Source: Clostridiales bacterium
Lineage (GTDB): Bacteria; Bacillota; Clostridia; Christensenellales; Aristaeellaceae
Direction: 5' to 3'
Length of the DNA: 42,700 bases
NCBI GenBank assembly: GCA_004557905.1
Contig: SFFH01000042.1
Coordinates: 1-42,700 of the forward strand
Part shown: positions 15,000 to 22,808 of the stretch, piece by piece
Numbering within the stretch: position 1 is the stretch's first letter
Layout: each line of letters starts with the position of its first letter
Translations under genes and position numbers: made by a program
The notes under the pieces: generated by a model
Seen by the model: only the letters and a program-made list of their open reading frames with translations
Databases searched by the model: none
What the model was told of the DNA's origin: nothing

Positions 15000-15985
15000 T
15001 CAGAACTCCACCGTCGCGCTCATGCCGATGCGCACATGCTCATTCTCCGGGAGTCGGATCGTCACGTCGAAGCTCGCGGAGGAGCCGCCCTCGGCGCTCG
15101 CGCCCGCGAGCCCACCTGAATTCTCGCCAGGTCCTCCTCGTCCGCCGGACAAACCAGCTGCATGTCCTGCTTCTCGCAATAGGTGGCCATCGGCTGATCC
15201 TTGGCGATCTCCTCGCCGCTTTGCGCCAGCACGGAGAGCACGACGCCGTCCACCGGCATCGTCACGCTGCCGTCGCTGCCGCGCAGGCCGTCCAGCGCGT
15301 CCGGTACGATCTCAAAGAGCAAGTCGCCCCGCTTCACCTTCTGGCCGTCCTGCACGTGCACCGCGCGGACATAGCCCTCCGCCGTCACGCCGATCGGGTC
15401 GACGCGGCGCACCGTGCCCTCGCCGATGCGGCTGGAGCTGTAATAGCGGTTGTCGCGGTAGACGTTGATCTCCTCATTGACGCGGATGTCGTCGAACATC
15501 GTCACCTCCAGCGTGTAGTTCTTGCCCTCCACGCTGGTGACGATCGCCTCGCCGATGCGGTTGTTGTTCGAATTCGAGCGGATGAACACCTTTTCACCCA
15601 CATGGACGATCTTGTACTCGTTCTCGCTGGCCGCGCCCGCCGTCGTGCATTTCGCGGTATAGAGCGTGTCGCGCTCCATGTAGCACAGCGCGCCGTAGCG
15701 GTCCTGCACGGAGGCCGTGCTGTCGCCCGGCTGCGCGAACACGCCGGTGATCGTGCCGTCAAAGTCGGCGTAGATCTTCTCCGCGCTGAGCGTAAAAAGC
15801 GCATCGCCCGCGGAGAGCACGTCGCCCTCCCGCACCGCAAAGTCGCCTACCCTGCCGCTGTGCGGCGCGGCAATCGTCTGTGTCCTCACCGCCTCGATCG
15901 TACCGTCGATGCGGATAGTTTCCGCCGCCAGCGCGCACGCCGGCAGCATCAGCGCCGCAAGCAGCGCCGCCATTCTCTTTTTCAT
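15000..15985 (-). pseudogene. Second HlyD/MacA-type adaptor, frameshifted near the 3' end
   Basis: A signal peptide (MKKRMAALLAALMLPACALA), a first half-lipoyl segment (APHSGRVGDFAVREGDVLSAGDALFTL), a central barrel region and a second half-lipoyl segment (MPVDGVVLSVLAQSGEEIAKDQP) mark a periplasmic-adaptor-like efflux subunit. The annotated frame stops at 15062 after an odd Arg/Ala/Pro tail. Another frame continues GGSSASFDVTIRLPENEHVRIGMSATVEF to a TGA at 15000-15002, which is the typical end of this family. A one-base loss (or two-base gain) near 15095-15115 explains this. The ATG at 15985 follows GAGGG. It is last in the MacAB-like operon. The loss of the final strands may or may not abolish function. 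Confidence 0.75.
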
Positions 15986-16050
15986 ATGGATTCCCTCTTC
16001 GATCCTTGATGGAAAGTTGTTCTGTAGGACACCCTCCCGATGCAGCGGAA

Positions 16051-16164
16051 ACCTCATCTGCTCTTCGGGCACCTTCCCCAGAGGGGAAGGTCAGGTTGCT
16101 TTGCCCTCTCCGCAGCCTTCCCCTTTGGGGAAGGTGGCACGGCGTCAGCCGTGACGGATGAGGT
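16051..16164. repeat. MITE-like palindromic element
   Basis: A 114-bp element bounded by ACCTCATC (16051-16058) and GATGAGGT (16157-16164). Inside are three hairpins: ACCTTCCCC/GGGGAAGGT (16071-16091), CCTTCCCC/GGGGAAGG (16116-16134) and CACGGC/GCCGTG (16138-16152). It sits between the MacB-like permease and the second adaptor. It resembles short interspersed repeats I remember from gut Clostridia; this cannot be confirmed here. Confidence 0.65.
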
Positions 16165-16171
16165 CTGTCCG

Positions 16172-17392
16172 TCACATGCTGCGCAGCGCGTCGATCGGGT
16201 TGAGCCTGCTGGCCTTGCGCGCGGGTGCCCAGCCGAAGATGATGCCCACCGCCGCCGAGAAGCTCACGCCCAGGCCGATGGCAAACGTATTGAGCGAGAA
16301 CGCGATGTCCGTATTCACGCAGATCGCCAGCGAGACGCCCAGGCCCACGAATACGCCGATCACGCCGCCCAGCAGCGACAGGATGATCGCCTCGATCAGA
16401 AACTGCATCTGAATCTGGCCCGGCTCCGCGCCCAGCGCCTTGCGAAGGCCGATCTCCGTGGTGCGCTCCGTGACGGTGACGAGCATCATGTTCATGATGC
16501 CGATGCCGCCGACGACCAGCGCGATGGAGGCGATGCCCACCAGCAGGGACGTCATCATCGAGGTCATCAGGTTCATGGCCTCGGTCATCGATTCCATGTT
16601 GATGATCGTGTAGGTGTCGTCCTTGTAGTTGAAGATGCCGTCCAGCACGCCCTCCATCTCCTCCACCGCCGCGTCCGTCTCATCCGGATCGGTCACATAG
16701 ACCTCCAGTGTGGAGACCGTCGAGGTCTTCATCAGCTTCTTGGCCGTGGAGTAGGGCACATAGATTGTGCCGTCGTTGCTGCCGCCCAGCAGAATCTGCG
16801 TGAACAGGCTCGAATTCTCGTCCTGGTCGATCATGCCCACAACCGTCAGCTCCCGGCCGTCCAGGTACAGCGTCTGCCCGACCGGGTCCTCGCCGAAGAA
16901 CAGGGTCTGCGCCGCGTCGCCGTCGAGCAGGCATACGCGCGATTCCTGCGCCACGTCAATCGCGTTGATCGCGCGGCCGCGCGAGAGCATATCGGCGTTG
17001 TGCGCAAAGAAAGCGCCGTCGTTGCCGGAGACCAGCATGCTGTCCGACCAGGTATTGCCGCGCTTGGCGGTCATCGTCGCGCTCAGCGAGGGCGACACGC
17101 CCGCCACATGCGCGCAGGCGAGCAGCTGCTCGAGCTCTGCGTCCGTCAGGCCCCGCTTGAGCGCCGTGCCGGTGATGGAGACGCGCAGCGTGCCCAGGCC
17201 CATCGCGTCAAACTGCGCGTTCATCGTGTCCGTCGCGCCCTGTACGACGGTCATCAGCGCGATGATCGCCGCCACGCCGATGATGATGCCCAGCGTGGTC
17301 AGGAACGTGCGCATCTTGTTGCCGGTGATGTTGGAAAGCGACATGCCCACGCTCTCCAGGAACATGTCCCACTTCTGCTTCAGCCTAGTCAT
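16172..17392 (-). CDS. MacB-type ABC transporter permease
   Basis: A 406-aa FtsX/MacB-fold protein: one N-terminal membrane helix (TFLTTLGIIIGVAAIIALMTVV), an extracytoplasmic domain of about 220 residues (MacB_PCD), then three C-terminal helices with GGIGIMNMMLVTVTERTTEIGLRKALGA, the FtsX-family signature. It uses mechanotransmission to expel peptides, antibiotics or other molecules. The start overlaps the end of the ATPase gene by 8 bp. Substrate unknown. Confidence 0.9.
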   Translation of the reverse strand: MTRLKQKWDMFLESVGMSLSNITGNKMRTFLTTLGIIIGVAAIIALMTVVQGATDTMNAQFDAMGLGTLRVSITGTALKRGLTDAELEQLLACAHVAGVSPSLSATMTAKRGNTWSDSMLVSGNDGAFFAHNADMLSRGRAINAIDVAQESRVCLLDGDAAQTLFFGEDPVGQTLYLDGRELTVVGMIDQDENSSLFTQILLGGSNDGTIYVPYSTAKKLMKTSTVSTLEVYVTDPDETDAAVEEMEGVLDGIFNYKDDTYTIINMESMTEAMNLMTSMMTSLLVGIASIALVVGGIGIMNMMLVTVTERTTEIGLRKALGAEPGQIQMQFLIEAIILSLLGGVIGVFVGLGVSLAICVNTDIAFSLNTFAIGLGVSFSAAVGIIFGWAPARKASRLNPIDALRSM

Positions 17393-18077
17393 ACGCGCTC
17401 ACCCCTTCCGACAGCACGCCGTCCAGGATGTTGACGATGCGCGAGCCGTGGCGCGCGATCTTCAGGTCGTGCGTGATCATGACGATCGTGCGGCCCTCGT
17501 CGTGCAGCGCCTCAAACAGCTCCATCACCTGCTCGCCGGTCGTCTGATCCAGCGCGCCGGTCGGCTCGTCTGCCAGCAGGATCGTCGGGTTCGTCGCCAG
17601 CGCGCGGGCAATCGCCACACGCTGCTGCTGGCCGCCGGAGAGCTGGTTGCGGTTGTGGTGCATCTTGTCCTGGAGGCCCACGCGCACGAGCATCTCCTCT
17701 GCGCGCCGCCTGCGCTCCCGGGGCGGCACGCCCGCGTAGATCAGCGGGAGCTCAACGTTCCCCATCGCGTCCAGCCTCGGCAGCAGCTGAAACTGCTGGA
17801 AGATGAAGCCGATCTCGCGGCAGCGGATGCGCGCCAGCTCCTTTTCGTCAAGGTCCCGGATGGTCCGCCCGTGCAGGATATAGGTGCCCGACGTCGGCGT
17901 GTCCAGACAGCCGATGATGTTCATCAGCGTGGATTTGCCGCTGCCCGACGGGCCCAGCACCGAGAGGAACTCGCCCTCGTCGATGTCCAGATCGATGCCC
18001 TTGAGGATCGTCTGCAGCTCGTCGCCCATCCGGTACTGCTTCACAATCCCCCGCATCGAGAAAAATTCGTTGCTCAT
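17385..18077 (-). CDS. MacB-type ABC transporter ATPase
   Basis: A 230-aa single-domain ATPase of the LolD/MacB class, with Walker A GPSGSGKST, Q-loop IFQQFQLLPRL, signature LSGGQQQRVAIARAL, Walker B ILLADEPTGALD and switch His in MITHD. It pairs with the downstream permease and upstream MacA-like adaptor. 12 bp separate it from the adaptor stop. Confidence 0.92.
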   Translation of the reverse strand: MSNEFFSMRGIVKQYRMGDELQTILKGIDLDIDEGEFLSVLGPSGSGKSTLMNIIGCLDTPTSGTYILHGRTIRDLDEKELARIRCREIGFIFQQFQLLPRLDAMGNVELPLIYAGVPPRERRRRAEEMLVRVGLQDKMHHNRNQLSGGQQQRVAIARALATNPTILLADEPTGALDQTTGEQVMELFEALHDEGRTIVMITHDLKIARHGSRIVNILDGVLSEGVSAYD

Positions 18078-18089
18078 TGGCGCCTCCGG

Positions 18090-18962
18090 TCAGTTGCGCG
18101 AGGTTCTGCTCTGGCGCGCCATTTCCATGAGCTCCTTCATGCTCATGCCGCTGGGTTTGAGCACCGTGTCGCCCGCGGAAAGGCCGCTGGTGATCTCGCA
18201 GGTGATGCCGTCGCTCACGCCCACCGTCACCGGCACCTTCGCGGGTTCATCCTCACCGGAAGCCATGTAGACGAACGGCTTGTTGTACTCGTCAAACTGC
18301 ACCGCGTCCAGCCGCAGCAGCACCGCACCTTCGGCGTGCTCGCGCAGCACCTTCGCGCTCACCTGCATGCCCGGATACGCGCCCTCGAGACCGCTCACCG
18401 GCACCGTCACCGTGTAGTAGCTCAGGTCGCCGGAGGCCGTGCCGTTCTTGTTGAGCGCGGAGACCTGTCCGTCGATCTGCTCGTCTGTCGCCAGGATCGT
18501 CACGGAGACCGGCGTTCCCGGCGTCACCGCCTTCACGTCGTACTCGTCCACGTCCAGCTCGGCCTCCAGACGATCCATGTCGATGATCTCCGCCACCGTC
18601 ATGCCCGCCGCGACCACGTCGCCCTCCTTCACAAACAGGCCGGTCACCTCGCCGGAAAGATCCGCCTTCACGGTCTCGCCGCCGTCCAGGCGGTAGATGC
18701 GGTCGCCCTTGCGCACCTGCTGGTTCTGCTGCACATACACCGTGCGCACGGTGCCAGCCTCGCCGGCGGTGAGCGTCTGGATGCTCGGGGCGCGCACGAG
18801 GCCGTCAAAGTTGTAGTATGTCGTCAGATCGCCCTCGGTCGCCGTGACCTCGGTATAGGCCGCGGACTTCGTCTGCTGGTTCAGCCGGACAAAGCCCAGC
18901 ACGAGCAGGGCCGCCAGCAGCAGAAGCACAACCCATCTGATCCACTTCCGTTTTTTCTTCAC
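18090..18962 (-). CDS. MacA/HlyD-type efflux adaptor, GTG start
   Basis: About 290 aa. A basic start (KKKRKWIRW) leads into one membrane anchor (VVLLLLAALLVLGFV). The lipoyl halves flank a short linker (GEAGTVRTVYVQQNQQVRKGDRIYRL; LSGEVTGLFVKEGDVVAAGMTV), and a beta-barrel region follows (DVDEYDVKAVTPGTPVSVTI). I chose GTG at 18962 because AAGGAGG is 8 nt upstream; the extra codons back to 19022 contain the -10 region. First gene of the efflux operon. Confidence 0.88.
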   Translation of the reverse strand: MKKKRKWIRWVVLLLLAALLVLGFVRLNQQTKSAAYTEVTATEGDLTTYYNFDGLVRAPSIQTLTAGEAGTVRTVYVQQNQQVRKGDRIYRLDGGETVKADLSGEVTGLFVKEGDVVAAGMTVAEIIDMDRLEAELDVDEYDVKAVTPGTPVSVTILATDEQIDGQVSALNKNGTASGDLSYYTVTVPVSGLEGAYPGMQVSAKVLREHAEGAVLLRLDAVQFDEYNKPFVYMASGEDEPAKVPVTVGVSDGITCEITSGLSAGDTVLKPSGMSMKELMEMARQSRTSRN

Positions 18963-18993
18963 GCAGGGTTCCTCCTTACTTGACTGTGTGAGC

Positions 18994-19022
18994 ATTATAC
19001 CGCAGCCTTTCAGATTATTCAA
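18994..19022 (-). promoter_or_regulatory. Promoter of the MacAB-like operon
   Basis: Minus strand: TTGAAT (19017-19022), 17 bp, TATAAT (18994-18999). Confidence 0.7.
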
Positions 19023-19182
19023 CAGTATGAGCTAATTTTGGTACAGCGGTCAGTACACGTCATCCTATTGACTGCGAATGAAACCCATTGATGCCGTCTC
19101 TTTCCACATCCTTCTGAAACAGGTCGCCATGGTATCTCTGCTTTGTAGGAAGAATTACAGAACAAAAAGAGGCCGTTCGTCA

Positions 19183-19211
19183 TTGACGCACAGCCCGAAT
19201 TGTTGTAGAAT
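19183..19211 (+). promoter_or_regulatory. Promoter of the candidate antitoxin RNA
   Basis: TTGACG (19183-19188), 17 bp, TAGAAT (19206-19211), pointing toward the 3' end of the small toxin-like gene. From 19030 to 19180 I see no supportable gene. Confidence 0.6.
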
Positions 19212-19217
19212 GTAGTC

Positions 19218-19326
19218 AAGAGGTAGCCGCCTCACACGGTTGTCCCCTTCTTAAAGCGGGATGAAAACCAATTGCAAAGCATTAGCCGCCATATGTAGCG
19301 CCAACTACACGGCGGCTCTGCTTTTA
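19218..19326 (+). ncRNA. Candidate antisense RNA antitoxin
   Basis: A transcript of about 110 nt is expected from the 19183 promoter to a strong terminator: AGCCGCC/GGCGGCT (19284-19290/19311-19317) with an inner GTAG/CTAC, then CTCTGCTTTT. It is complementary to the 3' untranslated part and stop codon of the toxin-like mRNA. This convergent, 3'-overlapping layout resembles TxpA/RatA-type type I toxin-antitoxin pairs. Confidence 0.55.
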
Positions 19327-19404
19327 TCTACGCATACCGAAGTATATCGTGAAAAGCATGGATGCAATAGAAAGCAAAACGCAGAGAAGCTCCGTATTGC
19401 TCAT
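19324..19404 (-). CDS. Small hydrophobic peptide (holin-like / type I toxin-like)
   Basis: A 26-aa peptide beginning MSNTELLCVLLSIASM and ending FGMRR, with one membrane-spanning stretch from about residue 6 to 23 and a short basic tail. This is the size and layout of Firmicute putative holin-like toxins, which depolarise the membrane. AGAGAGGTG lies about 6 nt before the ATG at 19404. Possible minus-strand promoter: TTGCTT (19498-19503), 18 bp, TATGAT (19474-19479). A convergent RNA overlaps its 3' end. Confidence 0.65.
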   Translation of the reverse strand: MSNTELLCVLLSIASMLFTIYFGMRR

Positions 19405-19543
19405 GTGCATCACCTCTCTCTCGTATCGCAGAAAGCGAGGTGCAGCCGTGCAAGTCCTCTTGACTACATCAGCATCATATCATATGCCGCGCAGGGAAAG
19501 CAAGCCTTGAAGCGGCATTTTCCTTTTCATAGACAGATACAAA

Positions 19544-19580
19544 GCGGGCCGCGGAGCTCCCATACCCCGCGGCCCAAATT
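19544..19580 (-). terminator. Terminator of the DUF3798-linked ABC operon
   Basis: Minus strand: GGGCCGCGG pairs with CCGCGGCCC around a loop of about 12 nt and is followed by GCTTTG. It lies more than 100 bp after the last permease gene. The 19581-19690 stretch holds nothing else I can support. Confidence 0.6.
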
Positions 19581-19690
19581 GGAAGGAATCGTGTTTCTGT
19601 TGTGTGCATCCTTCTGCAAAGCAACTGTCTCGAGCACAATGCATCGGGAAATCCATCTCTTTGTCGGCAATGCCGCCGGCAGCATGCCGG

Positions 19691-20944
19691 TTACGCCTTG
19701 TCGGTCGCCTTGTGGTGCTTCTTCTTGGGCGCAATGCTGCTCCACGCGTGCATCACCAGCGCCAGCGCGATAACGCCGTAGCACATGAACACGCGGAAGT
19801 ACTCGCCGATGGCCGCGTCGCCGAACAGGTTCTTGCCGGCCGCCGGGGCGAGGATGAACATCAGGTGGAAGAGCACGGTGCCCAGCAGGGCCTGCGTGTT
19901 CGTCGCGCGCACGACGGACGCGCCGCCGACCAGAATGGCCGCGCCGGCGTACAGGCCGACCTGATCCGCCGCGCCGTAGGTCTGGAACGCGCCCAGGTTC
20001 TGCACGAAGATGAGCTGGCCCCAGCCGGCCAGGACGGTGGAAATGGTGATGGCGATGATGCGGACCTTGTCCACGTTGATGCCCGCCGCGTTGGCGACGG
20101 TGCGGTTCTGGCCGACCGCGCGGAACTGCTGGCCCAGGCGCGTGCGCATCAGCACGACGTTGAACAGGCACAGCAGCGCGACGATGCCGAAGGTCGCCAT
20201 CGGCACCTTGACCATGGAGAACAGGCTCTTCATCACCGGCAGCTGCATGAGCACGCAGACGACCGCCAGCGCGCCGAGCTGGATGCCCAGCTTTTTGGCG
20301 TCCTTGCGATGGCTGCGCACATGGCCGATGACCAGGCCCGCCGCAATCACCAGCGCGAAGACCAGCACCGCCTGAGAAACCGGCAGCTGCCAGAGCTTTT
20401 CCAGCGTGCCGCCCATGCCGCCCGTCTTGGACAGGTCGATGGTGTTCGCGATGCCCGAGGAGCCCTTGATGGTCAGGTTCGGGTTGTTGATGGGGATGAT
20501 GTTGTCAAAGATGAACAGGCACAGCAGCTGATACAGACCGTTGGCGAAGTAGCCCAGGATCATGCCGCCGATCATCTCCTGGCCCTTCATCTTGTTGAGG
20601 ATCTTGCCGATGCCAAAGCCGAAGAGCGCCGCCATCGGGACGGTCAGCGCCGCGGCCGCCAGGAAGCTCCCGAAGCCCTGCAGGCCCCACTCCAGCACCA
20701 GAATGCAGGCGATCTGCGCCGCCATCGCGCCGATGGTGATGGCGAAGTTGATGCCCATGCCGGCGACGATCGGGATGATCAGCGCCAGCACGATGAACGC
20801 GTTGCGGGAGAGGCGTCCGAACAGCTCGTACATGACGTAGCTGGGCGTATAGCCGGAGAACACCATACAGACCGCACAGACCACGATGAACATGATCGTG
20901 ACGACGTTGTTGCGCGCAAACTCGCGCCAATTCTTTTTAGCCAC
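19691..20944 (-). CDS. ABC importer permease (nucleoside/BMP-type), GTG start
   Basis: About 417 aa, a BPD_transp_2 permease with about 9-10 helices (GMGINFAITIGAMAAQIACI; coupling-loop block AVGQNRTVANAAGINVDKVR). Such permeases form a heterodimer with a second permease and a double ATPase, as in NupPQ or sugar importers. The GTG at 20944 follows GGAGG by 8 nt and overlaps the preceding permease stop by 8 bp. The C-terminus is basic (KKKHHKATDKA). Confidence 0.85.
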   Translation of the reverse strand: MAKKNWREFARNNVVTIMFIVVCAVCMVFSGYTPSYVMYELFGRLSRNAFIVLALIIPIVAGMGINFAITIGAMAAQIACILVLEWGLQGFGSFLAAAALTVPMAALFGFGIGKILNKMKGQEMIGGMILGYFANGLYQLLCLFIFDNIIPINNPNLTIKGSSGIANTIDLSKTGGMGGTLEKLWQLPVSQAVLVFALVIAAGLVIGHVRSHRKDAKKLGIQLGALAVVCVLMQLPVMKSLFSMVKVPMATFGIVALLCLFNVVLMRTRLGQQFRAVGQNRTVANAAGINVDKVRIIAITISTVLAGWGQLIFVQNLGAFQTYGAADQVGLYAGAAILVGGASVVRATNTQALLGTVLFHLMFILAPAAGKNLFGDAAIGEYFRVFMCYGVIALALVMHAWSSIAPKKKHHKATDKA

Positions 20945-22805
20945 GTGTGTCACCTCCGGACTTGGTGAGCGCATAGAGAATGATGCCGTTGGAGATCAGG
21001 ATTCGCAGCGTCTCGGAGATCGTGGAACCCGGAATCAGCGCGTTGGCCACCGGCATGCCCAGCGTCAGCACGCCCTGGAACAGGAACGTACCGATGATGA
21101 CGTTGCTGATCTTCGCGCGGGACGTGCTCGCGCCGCCCAGCAGGATCGCGGAGGCGGCCAGGAAGCCCATCTGGCGCGGGGCCTGATACAGCTGCATGAA
21201 GCCGTAGCTCTGGCCGTAGACGATGATGCCCACCGCCGCCAGCATCGTGGAGAGCATGGTGCCGATGATGCGCATCCTGTCCACGTCGATGCCCGTCGCC
21301 GCCGCAAAGCGCGGATTCGCGCCCGCCGCGGACATGGCGATGCCGGTCTTGCTGCGCATGAACAGCCACACGAGGAAGCAGCACAGCGCAAAGAACAGCA
21401 GCAGACCGGTCGGGATGGTCACGCCGAAGAGCTCAAAGGACAGGAAGTTGTTGAGCACGTGCTTGTATGCGGTCTGCAGGCCGATCGTGGTGCGCAGGCC
21501 GTTGCCCAGCGGCCACTTCATGATCGGGCTCTTGAAGGGCAGCACCAGCCAGCCGATGCACATGAGGGAGACGACGGAGAAGCCAACGTAGGTCGTCACG
21601 CTCATCTCGTCGCCCTTGAGGCGGTTGAGCAGCTGGCCGTAGAAGTAGCCGGTCACCGCGGAGATCATCAGGCCGACCACGCAGGCGAACAGGAAGCCGC
21701 CAATGCCGCTCATGCCCAGCTCGATGCACAGCAGGCCGCCGATCAGGCCGCCGATGATGCCGATGGGCATGCCCAGGTTCAGGCTGATACCGCACTGGAT
21801 GCCCGGCAGCATGGACAGCACCAGCACGCCGTTCATGCCCAGACGCACCAGCGTGTTGCCCAGCTGGCTGGTCAGGGACAGATTGAGGATCAGCGCCAGC
21901 AGGCACAGCAGCAGGAAGAACATGCCGATAATCAGGCGCGGCACGCCCATCTTCTTGACCAGCGGCGCATAGAAGAACACGACCAGCGCCAGAATCACCA
22001 GACCCAGCGCCGTCAGCGCGAAGGTGCGCGCCTGGCGCAGAATCACGCCGAACGCACCCGCGTTCATGCCGCTGGACGCTTCTGCGCGGTCATAGCGGCT
22101 CTCAAAGGTGTCGCCCGCGGCCGCCATCACGCCGGTGATGGTCTCCTTCAGGGACTGGAGGATATCGTCCGTCAGCGCCGGGAAGATGCCCTTGATCTCC
22201 TCGCACAGCGCCAGATACGCCTCGTCCACCGCAGCGGACAGGCGGTTCATCTCCTCGGTCGCCACGAAGCCGGACAGGTCGATGGTCTCCTCCATCGCCG
22301 CGTCGCTCGCGGCGTCCTCAGTAATCTCGGCCGCGTCATCCGTCGTGGTAACTGCGTCCTTGTTCAGCGCGATGTACGCCTCCTGCGCGCGGGCCTCTTC
22401 CTCATAGTAGGCCTCCTGCGCGGCGACCATGGCGCCCAGCGCGACGCCCAGCGCCGTCGTATCCACCTCGGACAGGTCGACCTCGCCGATGCCGAGTTCC
22501 TCCGCCCTGGCGCGCGCCTCGGTCTCCGCCTTCGCAGTGGCCTCGCGCACTTCCTTCATGCCGCCGCCGGCCGCGCGCGCGGCCTTCGTGGCAACCTGCT
22601 TTTCAGCGGCTACATAGGCGTCAACAGCGCCGGAGCCCGCCGTATTGAGCATGGCCTGCAGGCGCATGTCCTGCAGCAGCTTCACGCCGGAATCGGCGTT
22701 CCGGCAGCTCAGGCCGTACAGGCCGACCACGCCCAGCACAAGCGCCAGCGCAACGATCAGCACGCAGGCGATCAGCTGCTTTCTGCTCACATTCACTCTC
22801 TGCAT
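20937..22805 (-). CDS. ABC importer permease with a large N-terminal extracytoplasmic insert
   Basis: A 622-aa protein, about 250 residues longer than a usual BPD_transp_2 permease. After a first membrane helix (residues about 9-31) comes an Ala/Glu-rich, probably coiled-coil region (about 35-240; AAEKQVATKAARAAGG, KAETEARARAEELG, EEEARAQEAYIALN, an acidic TTDDAAEITEDAASD stretch). The normal permease core then starts near residue 265 and carries AAGANPRFAAATGIDVDRMR as the coupling loop. It pairs with the 19691 permease. The insert may help dock the binding protein (inference). Confidence 0.85.
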   Translation of the reverse strand: MQRVNVSRKQLIACVLIVALALVLGVVGLYGLSCRNADSGVKLLQDMRLQAMLNTAGSGAVDAYVAAEKQVATKAARAAGGGMKEVREATAKAETEARARAEELGIGEVDLSEVDTTALGVALGAMVAAQEAYYEEEARAQEAYIALNKDAVTTTDDAAEITEDAASDAAMEETIDLSGFVATEEMNRLSAAVDEAYLALCEEIKGIFPALTDDILQSLKETITGVMAAAGDTFESRYDRAEASSGMNAGAFGVILRQARTFALTALGLVILALVVFFYAPLVKKMGVPRLIIGMFFLLLCLLALILNLSLTSQLGNTLVRLGMNGVLVLSMLPGIQCGISLNLGMPIGIIGGLIGGLLCIELGMSGIGGFLFACVVGLMISAVTGYFYGQLLNRLKGDEMSVTTYVGFSVVSLMCIGWLVLPFKSPIMKWPLGNGLRTTIGLQTAYKHVLNNFLSFELFGVTIPTGLLLFFALCCFLVWLFMRSKTGIAMSAAGANPRFAAATGIDVDRMRIIGTMLSTMLAAVGIIVYGQSYGFMQLYQAPRQMGFLAASAILLGGASTSRAKISNVIIGTFLFQGVLTLGMPVANALIPGSTISETLRILISNGIILYALTKSGGDTRG

Positions 22806-22808
22806 GCG

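Noticed and set aside
15221..16009. Long open frame opposite the second adaptor.
   Set aside because: Composition is typical of a shadow frame and there is no ribosome-binding site.
16051..16164. Hairpin cluster as a CRISPR array.
   Set aside because: The repeats are inverted, not direct and regularly spaced, and no cas genes are present.
19019..19219. A 66-aa minus-strand frame before the MacA-like gene.
   Set aside because: No family resemblance or ribosome-binding site; it overlaps promoter elements on both strands. A short gene remnant cannot be excluded.
19261..19773. A 170-aa plus-strand frame across the toxin-like region.
   Set aside because: It runs antisense through the small peptide, a terminator and the end of a permease gene, with no coding character.
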